64,000 nt of DNA from Leptothoe kymatousa TAU-MAC 1615 (GCF_018739865.1 NZ_JADOER010000005.1:47431-111430); one strand, 5' to 3'. Positions 18,228-28,469 are shown, counted from the stretch's first letter. Made by a program: numbers and translations. The notes: generated by a model from the sequence alone, not told the origin.

Positions 18228-18401
18228 CTAAAGAGATATTCTGCGACTAGTATTTTGGTGTCGTCTGGGCGCAAAGGCGTACAGCAGCACAACATAGACC
18301 AGAACGGCTATGCCCACAACAGACGCCACAGCATCCTGCCGAGGAATAGTTGCATCGTTCGCAACTGATTCAGGTTGAACTGCAACAGTATGTGTTTCCA
18401 T
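18228..18401 (-). CDS. small single-pass membrane protein
   Basis: About 57 residues from the ATG at 18401, preceded by a good ribosome binding site, GGAGG, about 11 bases upstream. The polar N-terminus is followed by one transmembrane segment (ASVVGIAVLVYVVLLYAF) and a basic tail (PRRHQNTSRRISL). Size and layout resemble small thylakoid-complex subunits, but I cannot place it in a known family. It is convergent with tRNA-His. Confidence 0.6.
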   Translation of the reverse strand: METHTVAVQPESVANDATIPRQDAVASVVGIAVLVYVVLLYAFAPRRHQNTSRRISL

Positions 18402-19003
18402 GGCACAGTTGACCTCCAATATTGTTTAAAGAAGCATCAAGCATCTTTCATCACGGATTAGATAAAAGCATTTTCAAAATGCCCTTATCGTTAGCCCATA
18501 GATAGATAGCATTCTTGCTCCCTATCTCACTTTGATGTCTTGGATTAATATTGCGTGACGGCCAGGAACAAATCCTATAACCAGATGCTTACCCATACGA
18601 TAGGTGATGCCTGCAAAGGTAGCTACCTTTGCCATATTGCTTAATGTTTTGAATACATCCTTATCAATGGACGGAAAACCAAACAAATCATAATTTTACA
18701 AACAAAGAAAAACCACCTCCACGATCACCCTAGAGCGGCAAAAAGCATCACCTATTCGCCATAGCTTTTAGGATTTCTGCCATTTCGCAGATGGGCACAC
18801 CCAAGCTCCACAGAGCTCTATGGCGAAGGAGTAGCCTATCTTCAGATGCAGGCATCAAAGGATATTTTTTCTTTTTACAAAGAGTTTTTTTGCCAACGAT
18901 GTCATCCAGAAAATGTAATTCAAGATGGTCCATCCTCCGCTTAAATCTCTACTATTTGACCGTCAAGATCACACATAGAAAATTACTATTCAGCAAAAAA
19001 TAT
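18402..19003. other. intergenic region without recognisable gene
   Basis: About 600 bp, AT-rich toward its right end. It contains a short inverted repeat GGTAGCTACC near 18617. Open frames of 61 and 75 codons (18748-18933 and 18791-19018) overlap on opposite strands and lack convincing composition or ribosome binding sites. Confidence 0.4.
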
Positions 19004-20044
19004 TTAGAGATTAATTAGGGTTAATCCTTGCCAGGCATCCTGCTTTAGGATTTCCCACGCATCGGTTTGTTGCACTTTTGCAGCTGCTTGAAACTGATAC
19101 CAGTGGCTATTTTGATAATTATCTTTCCAGACATAGGTATCGTGCCAAAACCGACGTTTGGCCACCCCAGGTATCCAATCAGTAAACCGTTGGGGTTGCC
19201 GCCTCAGCGCTTGGTTAAACCAGTATTTCGAGTCAAATATCGGTAAGCGTTGGCCCCCATATCGGGAGCACTCACTCAGGTCTCGGTAGCGCTGAATCCG
19301 CAGGGCTTTATGTCGGTTGGTGGGATCGGCCTCGCCAATGGCCTGGTCCAGGTCCTGCCACAAACTGTCTGCCGCCTCGGCAGCTTCACTGGCTAAACCG
19401 TTGGGCTGCACAAACTGCCTGAGTTTGTGAAATAGATGGTGGGCGGCTTCTAAAAACCGTTGCCGATTGTCAATGGTTTCATGGGTAAGGCGACAATCTT
19501 GCCACACTAAAGCTGGCCAGTCGGGTTTGTGCTTCGCATCGGCATGGCCAATATTGGGTAACGCTCGACTCAGGAAACCCGACATGGCATTAAATGCATC
19601 GTAATAGCCCACAAAGTTTTGATGGGCCCAGGTATCTACATAGCTATGGGCGGCGATGCCGATACGGTAGAAATCGCCGCTTGCGATCGCGCGATCAAAA
19701 ATACGATTAGCATTTTTGCTGTTGGGCGTCGTATTCAGCTGATGCAGTTTGCCATCCTTACGTTGGGCCGTCGGCGAAAGCGGATCGCCGGGAATGAAAT
19801 GAAAGATCGGATAGATCCGCATCAACACATGGGTCGGCTTCAGAATATTCTTTGTTTGAGTAATGTAGTTGCGATAGGCATTCGGTTGGCCTCGATTGAT
19901 CCAAAAGCTGCGGTTATTTTCATCCACATATTGAGATGAATAGGCCAAAATTTCGGCATCGGTGGTCGATAGCCCCGCCCGAGTCGCCGTTAGATAGGTC
20001 ATATAGTAATGAAACTCAATGTCCATCAGCCCTAACCGAATCAA
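19004..20044 (-). CDS. DUF6765-like protein, possible metal-dependent hydrolase
   Basis: A cytosolic 346-residue protein opening MDIEFHYYMTYLTATRAGL from the second Met. Histidines and acids recur in helix-like contexts: EFHYYMTYL near residue 10, and GIAAHSYVDTWAHQNFVGYYDA near residue 130. This resembles the DUF6765 family, whose His/Asp pattern recalls zinc-dependent phospholipase C and HD hydrolases; that similarity is an inference. No signal peptide is visible. It is divergent from the TftA-like gene. The Met at residue 7 (20026) is the more likely start. Confidence 0.7.
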   Translation of the reverse strand: MIRLGLMDIEFHYYMTYLTATRAGLSTTDAEILAYSSQYVDENNRSFWINRGQPNAYRNYITQTKNILKPTHVLMRIYPIFHFIPGDPLSPTAQRKDGKLHQLNTTPNSKNANRIFDRAIASGDFYRIGIAAHSYVDTWAHQNFVGYYDAFNAMSGFLSRALPNIGHADAKHKPDWPALVWQDCRLTHETIDNRQRFLEAAHHLFHKLRQFVQPNGLASEAAEAADSLWQDLDQAIGEADPTNRHKALRIQRYRDLSECSRYGGQRLPIFDSKYWFNQALRRQPQRFTDWIPGVAKRRFWHDTYVWKDNYQNSHWYQFQAAAKVQQTDAWEILKQDAWQGLTLINL

Positions 20045-20324
20045 TTACGTCGACCTATGGTGCAAACAGCCATCGCGTCACAGGTCACCCATGTATTTTT
20101 TAGAAATATCGCGTTGTGCACATAATTCAAAACATAGGCATCCAATCATAACTGCCGCCCCCACCAATAGGGTTGAATCCATTGACCTATAGCCGACGTT
20201 GTCGCTAGCCAAGGGCAAGGTCATATCCTATTTCTCGGGTCCACATTTCCCACATATTGATAAATTGATGTATCCTTGCGGGGAAATTGGCAACACGCCT
20301 GGACTAGCAAGCTTTACAGAGTAA

Positions 20325-21683
20325 ATGGCACAAATTTTCATCTCAGCAGGCCACGGTGGCTTTGAAAATGGAATCAAAGATTCTGGAGTCAAGGTGGATG
20401 GGATTACAGAAGCCCAGGAGATGATCCGCATTCGGGACCTAATTGTGCCGGAGCTGAGATCCAGGGGGTTTAAGGTGCTCTCCGTACCAGACGACCTGAG
20501 CCTACAACAGAGCATTCAGTGGATTAATGATCGCAACCGCCCCGGCGATGTTGCCATAGAACTCCATGCCGGGGCTTTTCAAAATATCGAAGCCCGAGGT
20601 GCTACAGCGTATTACATTGCCAAGAATACCGTACGCAAATCCGACGCCGAGCTAATACTGCTGGCGCTGCTGCGCCGAGTGCCCCAGTTGCCCAGTCGGG
20701 GAGCCCTGCCAGACACATCCGCTGGCATGGGTAGCCTCGCCTTTTGTCGCCAGGTAGAACCCGCTTCTTTACTGATGGAGGTGGCGTATCTCACCAACGA
20801 TCGCGATCGCAACTTACTAACCAGTCGGCGACGGGACTTTGCCATCGGCTTAGCCGACGGTCTGGCCACCTGGAGCCGTCGCATTAACGACAACGCCCCC
20901 ACCCCCAACGAGCCCAACTTCCCCACCGTCAACATCACCATCAACGGTGGCCGCTACGACGAAAAAGGCATCGTCGTCAATAACAACTCCTATCTCCCCA
21001 TTGACCTAGCCGACCGGCTGGGGGTTGACTTATCCAACAATGACGAGATTCGACGGGTGCGCTACGGCAACATCGTCTACGTCAAAACCGTTGACCTGAG
21101 AGACTTTAACATTTCCATCGGTTGGGATGCCCCCAGCCGAACAGTCCAACTCAAAACCCAATCCGCATTGGGCATTTGCCCCGGACTGATCGATCAGATT
21201 ATGGGCCATGGCAACACCTCCCAGGTGAACCTCATGATGTTCTTAAAAAATAACAATGAGGCTGCCCTTAAAGCGTTTCCCGATCTACCCAAAATTTATC
21301 GCGAAGAAGGCGTAATCGAAGGCGTCAACTACGATATTGCCTTTTGCCAAATGTGTGTCGAAACAGAGTTTTTAAAATTTGGTGGCATCGTTAAAGCATC
21401 CCAAAACAACTTCGCCAGCTTGGGGGCGGTGAGCGGCAATCCAGAAGGAGCCACCTTTGCCAGTGCTCGGGTGGGGGTGCGGGCCCATATTCAACGCCTC
21501 AAAGGCTATGCCAGCAAAGAACCGCTGGTGCAAGAATTAGTCGATCCTCGATTTCGCTTTATTAGTCGAGGGAGTGCCGTCTTGGTAGGGCAGCTCAGTG
21601 GCCGTTGGTCCACAGATTTAAAGTACGGCGAAAAAATTATGGCCATGGTGCGACGGCTCTATGAATCAGCGAAACTGCTGTAG
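20325..21683 (+). CDS. tftA: TftA-like N-acetylmuramoyl-L-alanine amidase with second lytic domain
   Basis: A 452-residue protein. Residues 1-190 form an Amidase_3-type zinc amidase (FISAGHGGFENG with the first His ligand; IELHAG with the third; SLLMEVAYLTN with the catalytic Glu). A middle domain (about 205-280) resembles a copper-amine-oxidase-N fold: VVNNNSYLPIDLADRLGV. The C-terminal part (about 300-452) resembles glucosaminidase/FlgJ sequences (YDIAFCQMCVETEFLKFGG, NNFASLGA). The arrangement matches, from memory, the cyanobacterial hormogonium tapered-terminus morphoprotein TftA. No signal peptide is visible. A SpoIID-like gene follows. Confidence 0.75.
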   Translation: MAQIFISAGHGGFENGIKDSGVKVDGITEAQEMIRIRDLIVPELRSRGFKVLSVPDDLSLQQSIQWINDRNRPGDVAIELHAGAFQNIEARGATAYYIAKNTVRKSDAELILLALLRRVPQLPSRGALPDTSAGMGSLAFCRQVEPASLLMEVAYLTNDRDRNLLTSRRRDFAIGLADGLATWSRRINDNAPTPNEPNFPTVNITINGGRYDEKGIVVNNNSYLPIDLADRLGVDLSNNDEIRRVRYGNIVYVKTVDLRDFNISIGWDAPSRTVQLKTQSALGICPGLIDQIMGHGNTSQVNLMMFLKNNNEAALKAFPDLPKIYREEGVIEGVNYDIAFCQMCVETEFLKFGGIVKASQNNFASLGAVSGNPEGATFASARVGVRAHIQRLKGYASKEPLVQELVDPRFRFISRGSAVLVGQLSGRWSTDLKYGEKIMAMVRRLYESAKLL

Positions 21684-21997
21684 CCAGTTAAACCCAGACT
21701 TCATAAATAGGTAAACCTGAAACTGTTATTATTCAGGGCGAATCCCGTTGATAAATTGTCACATATCAACTGGCACACATCCCTGTAGACATTATTCTGA
21801 AAACACTGAATGAGTTTTGAGGTTGAAATTGCTAGGGCAAAGGTCACTAACATGCACCCTCTTACCATCCAGACATTTTCTCTTCCCTATGGGGCGGTAC
21901 TGGCAACAGTACATTGCTAACCCATTGGACTGATTCTCGGCTGTAGCTCTCACACTGGGCACCCTAGGCTAGACCGCCCCACTCCTGAATTTTTGCC
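21684..21997. other. intergenic region upstream of the SpoIID-like gene
   Basis: About 310 bp between two same-strand cell-wall genes. No terminator or operator stands out, and no gene is recognised. Confidence 0.4.
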
Positions 21998-23122
21998 ATG
22001 ACTATTTCTCGGACTTTGACACTCTTAGCCCGCCGCAGCTGGTGGGGTGCCCTATTGTGGCTGCTGTGGCTATTACCGGCCCAAGCCATGGAAATCAGGG
22101 TGGCCATTCGCAACAATGCAGAGCAGGTGCAAATTGGTAGCTCCACACCAGGGATAGTCCGTGATAGTCGGGGCCAAACAGTGATGCAACTGTCGGAATT
22201 GGAACCCCTCAGCGTCGATGAAACCGGTGGCCGTCTAGAACTGCTTGACGCCCGCAGCCGTTTGGGGGAATCCCGCAGCTTTTGGTTGGAACCGTCTAAT
22301 AATGGGTTTGTTTGGATTGGCGACCGGTGGTATCGCGGTCGGGTAGAGCTAGTGCCGGGCGAAGATGGGGTAACCGCCATCAACCATGTGGATATTGATG
22401 ACTATCTCTATAGTGTTGTGGGCAGTGAAATGCCCACTAGCTGGCCCCAGGAAGCATTGCGATCGCAGGCCGTAGCCGCCCGTTCCTATGCCGTCTATCA
22501 CCGTGGCAAAGCCAGGGGCCGCAGCTTCGACCTCAACAGCACCCAATCTTCCCAAGTTTATAAGGGTATTAACGGAGAAGCCGGTTCAACCCGCTCCGCC
22601 GTAGATGCCACCGAAGGAAAAGTACTTACCCACGCTGGCCGAGTGATTGAAGCCGTCTTCCACTCCTCCTCCGGGGGCCATACGGAAAATTCTGAACATG
22701 TATGGTCCAAGGCAGTTCCCTATCTCAAGGGTGTGCCCGACTTCGACCAAAATGCACCGGTTTACAGCTGGCGGTCTGAGTTTTCGTTAGAAGAAGTGGG
22801 CGACCTCATCGGCTATCCCGGCACAATCGAAGCGGTAGAAGTGCTGAGCCGCAGTCCCCAGGGTCGTGCAAAGCGGATGAACATCATGGGGGATGAAGGC
22901 ACCCTGACGATTACAGGTAATACCTTTCGCAATAAGCTCAAGCTGCGCAGCACCAAGTTTGACCTAGCCGTTAACCCCGAAGGCATTACGGTCTCGGGCA
23001 ACGGGTTTGGCCATGGTATTGGCATGAGCCAGTGGGGCGCCCGCGGCATGGCAGAACGGGGTCACGAGCACGATGAGATTTTGACCCACTTTTACAAAGG
23101 CACTCGACTAGGCTCGCTGTAG
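21998..23122 (+). CDS. SpoIID/LytB-domain protein
   Basis: A 374-residue exported protein. The N-terminus has a basic, Trp- and Leu-rich signal sequence ending around LLPAQAME. The SpoIID domain (about 130-365) is clear: DIDDYLYSVVGSEMPTSWPQEALRSQAVAARSYA region, FHSSSGGHTENSEHVW and the C-terminal GFGHGIGMSQWGARGMAE. SpoIID-family members are lytic transglycosylases acting on denuded glycan in spore formers, and are widespread in cyanobacteria where the role is less clear. It follows a wall amidase, suggesting shared peptidoglycan work. Confidence 0.9.
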   Translation: MTISRTLTLLARRSWWGALLWLLWLLPAQAMEIRVAIRNNAEQVQIGSSTPGIVRDSRGQTVMQLSELEPLSVDETGGRLELLDARSRLGESRSFWLEPSNNGFVWIGDRWYRGRVELVPGEDGVTAINHVDIDDYLYSVVGSEMPTSWPQEALRSQAVAARSYAVYHRGKARGRSFDLNSTQSSQVYKGINGEAGSTRSAVDATEGKVLTHAGRVIEAVFHSSSGGHTENSEHVWSKAVPYLKGVPDFDQNAPVYSWRSEFSLEEVGDLIGYPGTIEAVEVLSRSPQGRAKRMNIMGDEGTLTITGNTFRNKLKLRSTKFDLAVNPEGITVSGNGFGHGIGMSQWGARGMAERGHEHDEILTHFYKGTRLGSL

Positions 23123-23155
23123 GACAACAGTTTTTTTATTTGTACGACAAACCTG

Positions 23156-23193
23156 TTTTAGTAGGGGCCTTGCATGCAAGGCCCCTACTAAAA
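23156..23193. terminator. perfect 38-bp palindrome, bidirectional terminator
   Basis: A perfect palindrome from TTTTAGTAGGGGCCTTG to its complement, centred on GCATGC. It sits between the convergent SpoIID-like gene and ilvB, with A and T tracts at both ends, so it should terminate both transcripts. GC-rich palindromes of this kind are common dispersed elements in cyanobacterial intergenic DNA. Confidence 0.85.
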
Positions 23194-23206
23194 CATAGCT
23201 ATCAAT

Positions 23207-25054
23207 CTAGAGTTTAGTTCCACATTCAGAACAGAACTTGTGAGTTGCCTTATTATCGGCACCACAGCTATTGCAATGAATGACCTCCACGGGGCGCTTA
23301 GTCGCCGGTTCAGGTAAACCAATCATCTGAGAGTTGTTGTTCCCCGGTGGCACCATGGGATAACAATTTTCATCCCGACGCACCCACACATCCAACAACA
23401 CCGGACCATCGTGGGACAACATATCAGCAATGGCCTGATTTAACTGCCCAGACTCTTTCACCACGATACCTTTCACACCAAAGGCTTCTGCTAGTTTCTC
23501 AAAGTCAGGCATGCCCACTTCCATATTGGAAGAAGCATAGCGCTCTCCATAGAAGCCTTGCTGCCACTGGCGCACCATCCCCTGCCAACCGTTGTTGACA
23601 ATGACGGTTTTCACCTTGATGTTGTACTGAGCCAGGGTCGCTAACTCCTGCAGGTTCATTTGGAAGCTAGCATCACCACTAATGCAAATGACCTGATTGT
23701 CACCCACCCCCATTTGTGCGCCCAAAGCGGCGGGCATGCCGTAGCCCATGGTGCCTAAACCAGCGCTGGAGATCCATTTGCGCGGGCCATTTTGCAAAAA
23801 TTGCGCTGACCACATTTGATGTTGGCCCACGTCAGTGGTGTAAAACGCATCCGGTGCCTGACGTCCGACTTCGGCAATGACTTGCTGCGGTGACAGCTTA
23901 TCGCTATAGGTGGGAACCGTCAGCGGGTAGTCTGTTTTCCATTGCTGAATCCGGGCACGCCAAGCTCCGGTCTGGGCTGGGTCAGCAGTTCCCTCAAGGC
24001 GTGATAATAATTCGGTTAAAACGGTTTTGACATCACCGACAATGGGCACATCGGGCAGCTTACACTTACCGACTTCAGCGGGGTCGATGTCGATGTGAAT
24101 GATCTTGGCATGCTGGGCAAAGAGCTTTAGATTACTAGCCACTCGGTCATCAAATCGGGCACCGACAGCCACCAGCAAATCACACTCACTGACGGCAAAG
24201 TTGGCATAGGCCGTACCGTGCATGCCCAACATGCCAACGGAAAGGGGATTTTGCTCGTCGAAGGCGCCCTTGCCCATGAGGGTATTGGTGACGGGAATTT
24301 GGAAATGCTCGGCCAGTTGAGCAATTTCGGCATGGGCACCGGAAATCACTGCCCCACCGCCTACGTAGAGTAAAGGCTTTTTGGCCGCCTTTAGCAGCGC
24401 GATCGCATTGCTAATCTGGCGTGGATTACCCCTCGTCGTTGGCTTATAGCCAGGAATCGCCACCGAGGAAGGCTCCACCGGCACGTAGTCAAATTCTTCT
24501 AGGCCCACATCCTTAGGCACATCGATTAACACCGGCCCTGGACGACCAGACTGGGCAATATAAAAAGCCTCAGCCACAATTGCCGCCATATCCGCCGGAT
24601 CCCGCACAACATAGGAGTGCTTCACAATGGGGAGCGTAATCCCAAAAATGTCCGTTTCCTGAAACGCGTCGCTACCAATTGCAGCGCGAGTTACCTGCCC
24701 CGTAATCGCCACCATCGGCACCGAATCCATTTGGGCTGTGGCAATGCCGGTCACCAAATTCGTTGCCCCCGGCCCCGAAGTTGCAATACACACACCCACT
24801 TGCCCCGTCGCCCGAGCATATCCATCCGCCGCATGGGAGGCCGCTTGCTCATGACGCACCAAAATATGTTGAATATCCCCGCGCTGCTCGGCCTTATATA
24901 GCTCGTCATAGACCGGCAGAATGGCACCGCCAGGATAACCAAACACATGACGCACGCCGTGGCGCACCAGGCTATCGATCAAAGCAAACGCACCAGTCGC
25001 TCGCTGAAGACCCACATTCGCTTTAACAGCAGTTTTTACAGACGTCGAAGTCAT
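23207..25054 (-). CDS. ilvB: acetolactate synthase large subunit with C-terminal zinc ribbon
   Basis: Thiamine-dependent enzyme making acetolactate or acetohydroxybutyrate for branched-chain amino acids. The N-terminal TPP domain has [15 protein letters not shown] and [19 protein letters not shown] (catalytic Glu); the C-terminal TPP domain has [20 protein letters not shown] and [14 protein letters not shown]. Residues 594-611 add a CxxC-x10-CxxC zinc ribbon ([17 protein letters not shown]) not needed for catalysis. The 615-residue protein is otherwise normal. No regulatory subunit (ilvN) is adjacent. Confidence 0.95.
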   Translation of the reverse strand: MTSTSVKTAVKANVGLQRATGAFALIDSLVRHGVRHVFGYPGGAILPVYDELYKAEQRGDIQHILVRHEQAASHAADGYARATGQVGVCIATSGPGATNLVTGIATAQMDSVPMVAITGQVTRAAIGSDAFQETDIFGITLPIVKHSYVVRDPADMAAIVAEAFYIAQSGRPGPVLIDVPKDVGLEEFDYVPVEPSSVAIPGYKPTTRGNPRQISNAIALLKAAKKPLLYVGGGAVISGAHAEIAQLAEHFQIPVTNTLMGKGAFDEQNPLSVGMLGMHGTAYANFAVSECDLLVAVGARFDDRVASNLKLFAQHAKIIHIDIDPAEVGKCKLPDVPIVGDVKTVLTELLSRLEGTADPAQTGAWRARIQQWKTDYPLTVPTYSDKLSPQQVIAEVGRQAPDAFYTTDVGQHQMWSAQFLQNGPRKWISSAGLGTMGYGMPAALGAQMGVGDNQVICISGDASFQMNLQELATLAQYNIKVKTVIVNNGWQGMVRQWQQGFYGERYASSNMEVGMPDFEKLAEAFGVKGIVVKESGQLNQAIADMLSHDGPVLLDVWVRRDENCYPMVPPGNNNSQMIGLPEPATKRPVEVIHCNSCGADNKATHKFCSECGTKL

Positions 25055-25385
25055 GGCAGTGATGAAGAGGACAGGTAGGGAAACAAAACTAGTCCATAGG
25101 ATAATGGTTGTCTATTTTACAATCAGACACCGGGGGAATTGACAAATTTCACAGAAAACGAGCTTTCTAGTCTTCTGCCTTGGCACGGTTCAGGACGATA
25201 TGCCCTGAGCACATTGGGGCGATCAACCGAGGGCTTTACTATGGCCGTAGTCTTTCCATTTCACATAAATAACGAATCGATTGGGTCATCCATTCATGAC
25301 AAGCAATCTGTACGGGTTATGAACCCAAGCATCCCAAGGCCTAGCAGCGCACCCCCATGGCTGAGCGCAGCTTTCTACACAGCCC
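25055..25385. other. intergenic region upstream of ilvB
   Basis: About 330 bp that should contain the ilvB promoter. No attenuator-like leader peptide or hairpin is evident. Confidence 0.4.
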
Positions 25386-25907
25386 CTAAGGCCCTTGGGT
25401 TAATACGGTGGCAATAAAGTCCAAGGCCGTCATCGGCTGCACCACACCGTCAATGGCCCCCATGCCGCACACAGCATGGGGTGATCGCCAAAAAGATAGG
25501 TGAGCGATCTCAGGGTCCGCATAAAAATAGCCCTCTCCTTCCATGGGCGAAGGGAAATAGGTGGTCCGATGGGTATATAGATCGTGGCTCATACGATAGA
25601 TTGAGCCGCCGCCTACCAAGGGCATGCCCCAGCCATCCATCGCAATCAGGCGTACCCGCCCACCCCACCGTTGCCAAGCCATGGCCCAGGGATACGCCGC
25701 AACCGCACCAGCACTAAACGTAATGATGTGCAGCAGCGCATCGGGCTGCCCCGTTTGCTGATCAAACAGCACCCCAGGCAGATCTCCCCAAGTCTGCGAA
25801 ATTGGCCATACCCACAATTGGCCAGGAGCAACCCGACGGCGCAAAGACCGCAAAAAGGAAGCCGTTAAATCGGGAGAATGATAACCAGGAAAAACCAGCA
25901 GTCGCAT
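25386..25907 (-). CDS. alpha/beta-hydrolase-like protein, unknown
   Basis: A 173-residue cytosolic protein. It opens RLLVFPGYHSPDLT and contains ITFSAGAVAAYPWA (about residue 67), which resembles the nucleophile elbow of a small alpha/beta hydrolase with Ser as nucleophile. DFIATVLTQ ends the protein. No acid or His partner can be assigned with confidence. It is short for the fold. Single gene, same strand as ilvB but 330 bp downstream of no obvious partner. Confidence 0.6.
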   Translation of the reverse strand: MRLLVFPGYHSPDLTASFLRSLRRRVAPGQLWVWPISQTWGDLPGVLFDQQTGQPDALLHIITFSAGAVAAYPWAMAWQRWGGRVRLIAMDGWGMPLVGGGSIYRMSHDLYTHRTTYFPSPMEGEGYFYADPEIAHLSFWRSPHAVCGMGAIDGVVQPMTALDFIATVLTQGP

Positions 25908-26378
25908 GCTTTCAGGATGGATGGGAACAACGCAGCCACAGCCCTATTTCTACACGCCATTAATACTTAAAAGGGGCCTTGTTCCAAGGGGAGCATTGTT
26001 TAAGCATCGAAAATGCCCATAAAGAATCGCAAAATCAAAGGCCTGTCCATGGATATTTATTATTATTTACCTCTTGCAGATATTCGCTTTTATTCTCTGG
26101 CCAATAATTGAGTGTTTATTAAATATTAGAGGTCTCTATTTAGACCCATGGAAAATAGCAGCAGTTGAACCAGAGATCGCTTGCAATCATGATCCCCGGA
26201 TCAAAATCAAATAGATAGATAGCATTTTGTCAGTCAGTTTGATTTTGTTTGCCTCCTTATTTATTGGCTGAAAATAGCTAAACAAACAGTTGTTTAAGCT
26301 GCTTTGAATGATGCCAAGACGTAATTTAAGGAGCCATTCAACCTTCATTCACACTACTCACTATCGGAGATCCTCACC
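25908..26378. other. AT-rich intergenic region upstream of comFB
   Basis: About 470 bp, markedly AT-rich around 26060-26160. It separates divergent genes and should hold the comFB promoter. No repeat or RNA gene is recognised. Confidence 0.4.
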
Positions 26379-26708
26379 ATGGCCAACAGTCTTATTAACA
26401 TTGCTCTACCCGTCGTTAACGAAATTATTGACGATGTGTTGGCCGGTGGTACCTCTGCATCCTATAGAGATACCTTAACCAGTGACGATTCCAGAAATCG
26501 ATTGGCCAAATTTGTGCTCAGCCGATTACCGGCCCGTTACATGACCGTGAATGATAGTGAATGTTCGCTGGAACTGACGAAAAACTGTTACTCAGCCGAA
26601 CAACATCAGCACATTCGAAAATTAGTCCACCAGGGCATTCAAAAGTTGGTAGCGCGTCCCATTGCGCCCCCCTCTGAAACGTTGATTCCTTCCACATGGT
26701 TCGGCTAA
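26379..26708 (+). CDS. ComFB-family (late competence) protein
   Basis: A 109-residue protein with the ComFB signature: IALPVVNEIIDDVLAG at the start, then AKFVLSRLPARYMTVNDSE around residues 47-65. Cyanobacterial ComFB-family proteins have been described as cyclic dinucleotide-binding proteins (c-di-GMP or c-di-AMP) linked to cell size and natural competence; that role is from family knowledge. GGAG lies 9 bases before the ATG, and a strong terminator follows, so it is a single-gene transcript. Confidence 0.85.
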   Translation: MANSLINIALPVVNEIIDDVLAGGTSASYRDTLTSDDSRNRLAKFVLSRLPARYMTVNDSECSLELTKNCYSAEQHQHIRKLVHQGIQKLVARPIAPPSETLIPSTWFG

Positions 26709-26733
26709 CGGTAGCGTTTAGCGTGATCTCAAA

Positions 26734-26778
26734 CTATCAAGCCCTGTCATGGTTTACCTGGCGGGGCTTGATAGCTTT
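26734..26778 (+). terminator. comFB terminator
   Basis: Perfect 11-bp stem CTATCAAGCCC and GGGCTTGATAG with a 19-base loop, followed by CTTTT, 25 bp after the comFB stop. Confidence 0.85.
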
Positions 26779-26942
26779 TGGGTAGGGCTTGCCCTTGGTG
26801 CAACCACATCAACCAACGTTCGGTTCTACACCATAGGCAGACAGAGGATCTTGCCAGTAGTCTCTAGATAGACACGTTATTCATACCACCTAGCCCTCGC
26901 GACTAATCCGTGGTACGACTAACTCAATGCATCTAGGGGCCA

Positions 26943-28445
26943 ATGGTGGAGCAGTTTTTACCCACAATTAGTAGTTTGGTAGCCTTAGGAGAATTGGTTT
27001 CCGAGGCGACAGACTGGGATCACCTCAGTTCCCATAGTGCAGATGGAGAAAACTGCCGACAGTTGCAGGCAAAACGGGCAGAAGCAGAATGGCAAGGGGC
27101 GGTGGCATCCCTCGGTTATTTATTGCAACAAACGCTTTCTAAACCGACCGGTGGCGACCGGAAAAAATCATCCCCCAAGGCGCATCAAGCCACGGGAGTA
27201 AAGCCAACGGGGCTATTGCTGAGCGGCCCATTCCCCGTGGTGGAATCCCCCGAATTAACGATTCAATTATCTAACTGGGTATTTATTCCCCCCCCGTTAG
27301 ATCAGCTCTCCCATGCCTTTTCGCAGCTGATGCCAGCGGATGATAAGCCGCCGGTCAATACAACCGCGGCCCGGGTCTTACCATTGATTGAAGGTGATCC
27401 CCTAGCGGGGGAACAGTTTTGTTTATTGCTGACCCCGCGTTTTAGCATCGTGCTTGTGCTGGGCCGCGATGCAGAAGATGAGCTGCGATTTCAGTTTTCC
27501 TTTACGCCCGCCGTCATTAACCAGGTGTGGCAGCTTTTGCGGGCTCGCATCCTACTGACTAATCCTAGACAGCTCGATTTTATTGATCCGTTAGTGGAAA
27601 TGTTTGCCCCAACGGAACCCAACTATCGCATTGTCAGCCAGTTCAGCCGCTGGATGCTGTCTTCATTGCCAACGCCTAAACCCAACCCAGTGGTGGAGCG
27701 GATTGTTGCCCCTAGCCAAGAAGCCAATGGAAACAACGACGCCCATGGCCTCGATACTGAATTACTCAAGGCCATGGCCCATGAGATTCGCACCCCCCTC
27801 ACCACAATTCGCACCCTGACGCGATCGCTAATTCGCCGTACCGATTTAGTGGAAAAAGCCAAGCAGCGTTTACATCAGATTGATAATGCCTGCACCCAGC
27901 AAATCGATCGCTTCAACTTAATATTCAAGGCCGTTGAACTAGAAGCCGCCACCCACAAAGGACCGCGCTCATCGCTCACGGCAACGGCCCTCACAGAAAT
28001 TATCCAGGCGGCTATTCCTAAATGGGAACAGGCAGCGACTCGACGCAACCTATCCATCGACGTCACGCTTCCCCAAGACTTACCGATGGTGGCTAGCGAC
28101 CCCACCCTGCTACAGCAAGTCTTAACCGGATTAGTAGAGCTATTTACCCACAGCGTCGCCCCCAAAGGACAAATTCAACTGCATGTCATGGCGGCGGGGG
28201 ACCAACTCAAACTGGAATTTCAAGCAGACGTTAATGACCTCTGCGACCAACATCGCCCCAACCTGAAGTCATTGGGTAAGTTACTGATGTTTCAACCCGA
28301 CACCGGGGGGCTGAGTTTGAACCTACAAACGACCAAGGCACTATTTACGGCCCTCGGCGCGAAACTCACCGTGCGAGAACGCCCAGGGGGCATCACGTGG
28401 ATGGTTTTCTTGCCAATTGAAACCGCCAACTATCCGATTGTGTAG
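26943..28445 (+). CDS. histidine-kinase-like protein with degenerate ATPase domain
   Basis: A 500-residue soluble protein. The HisKA dimerisation helix carries an intact H-box, MAHEIRTPLTTIRTL, with H280. The C-terminal HATPase region (about 345-495) is degenerate: the N-box asparagine is absent (VLTGLVELFTHSV), no DxGxG box is found (QADVNDLCD at its place), and the second glycine box reads GGLSLNL. It may therefore accept or transfer phosphate without making it, or act as a scaffold. Residues 1-250 are a conserved-looking sensor region of unknown type. No response regulator is adjacent. Confidence 0.75.
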   Translation: MVEQFLPTISSLVALGELVSEATDWDHLSSHSADGENCRQLQAKRAEAEWQGAVASLGYLLQQTLSKPTGGDRKKSSPKAHQATGVKPTGLLLSGPFPVVESPELTIQLSNWVFIPPPLDQLSHAFSQLMPADDKPPVNTTAARVLPLIEGDPLAGEQFCLLLTPRFSIVLVLGRDAEDELRFQFSFTPAVINQVWQLLRARILLTNPRQLDFIDPLVEMFAPTEPNYRIVSQFSRWMLSSLPTPKPNPVVERIVAPSQEANGNNDAHGLDTELLKAMAHEIRTPLTTIRTLTRSLIRRTDLVEKAKQRLHQIDNACTQQIDRFNLIFKAVELEAATHKGPRSSLTATALTEIIQAAIPKWEQAATRRNLSIDVTLPQDLPMVASDPTLLQQVLTGLVELFTHSVAPKGQIQLHVMAAGDQLKLEFQADVNDLCDQHRPNLKSLGKLLMFQPDTGGLSLNLQTTKALFTALGAKLTVRERPGGITWMVFLPIETANYPIV

Positions 28446-28469
28446 GCGCAGACCAACAGATAAAGGCCC

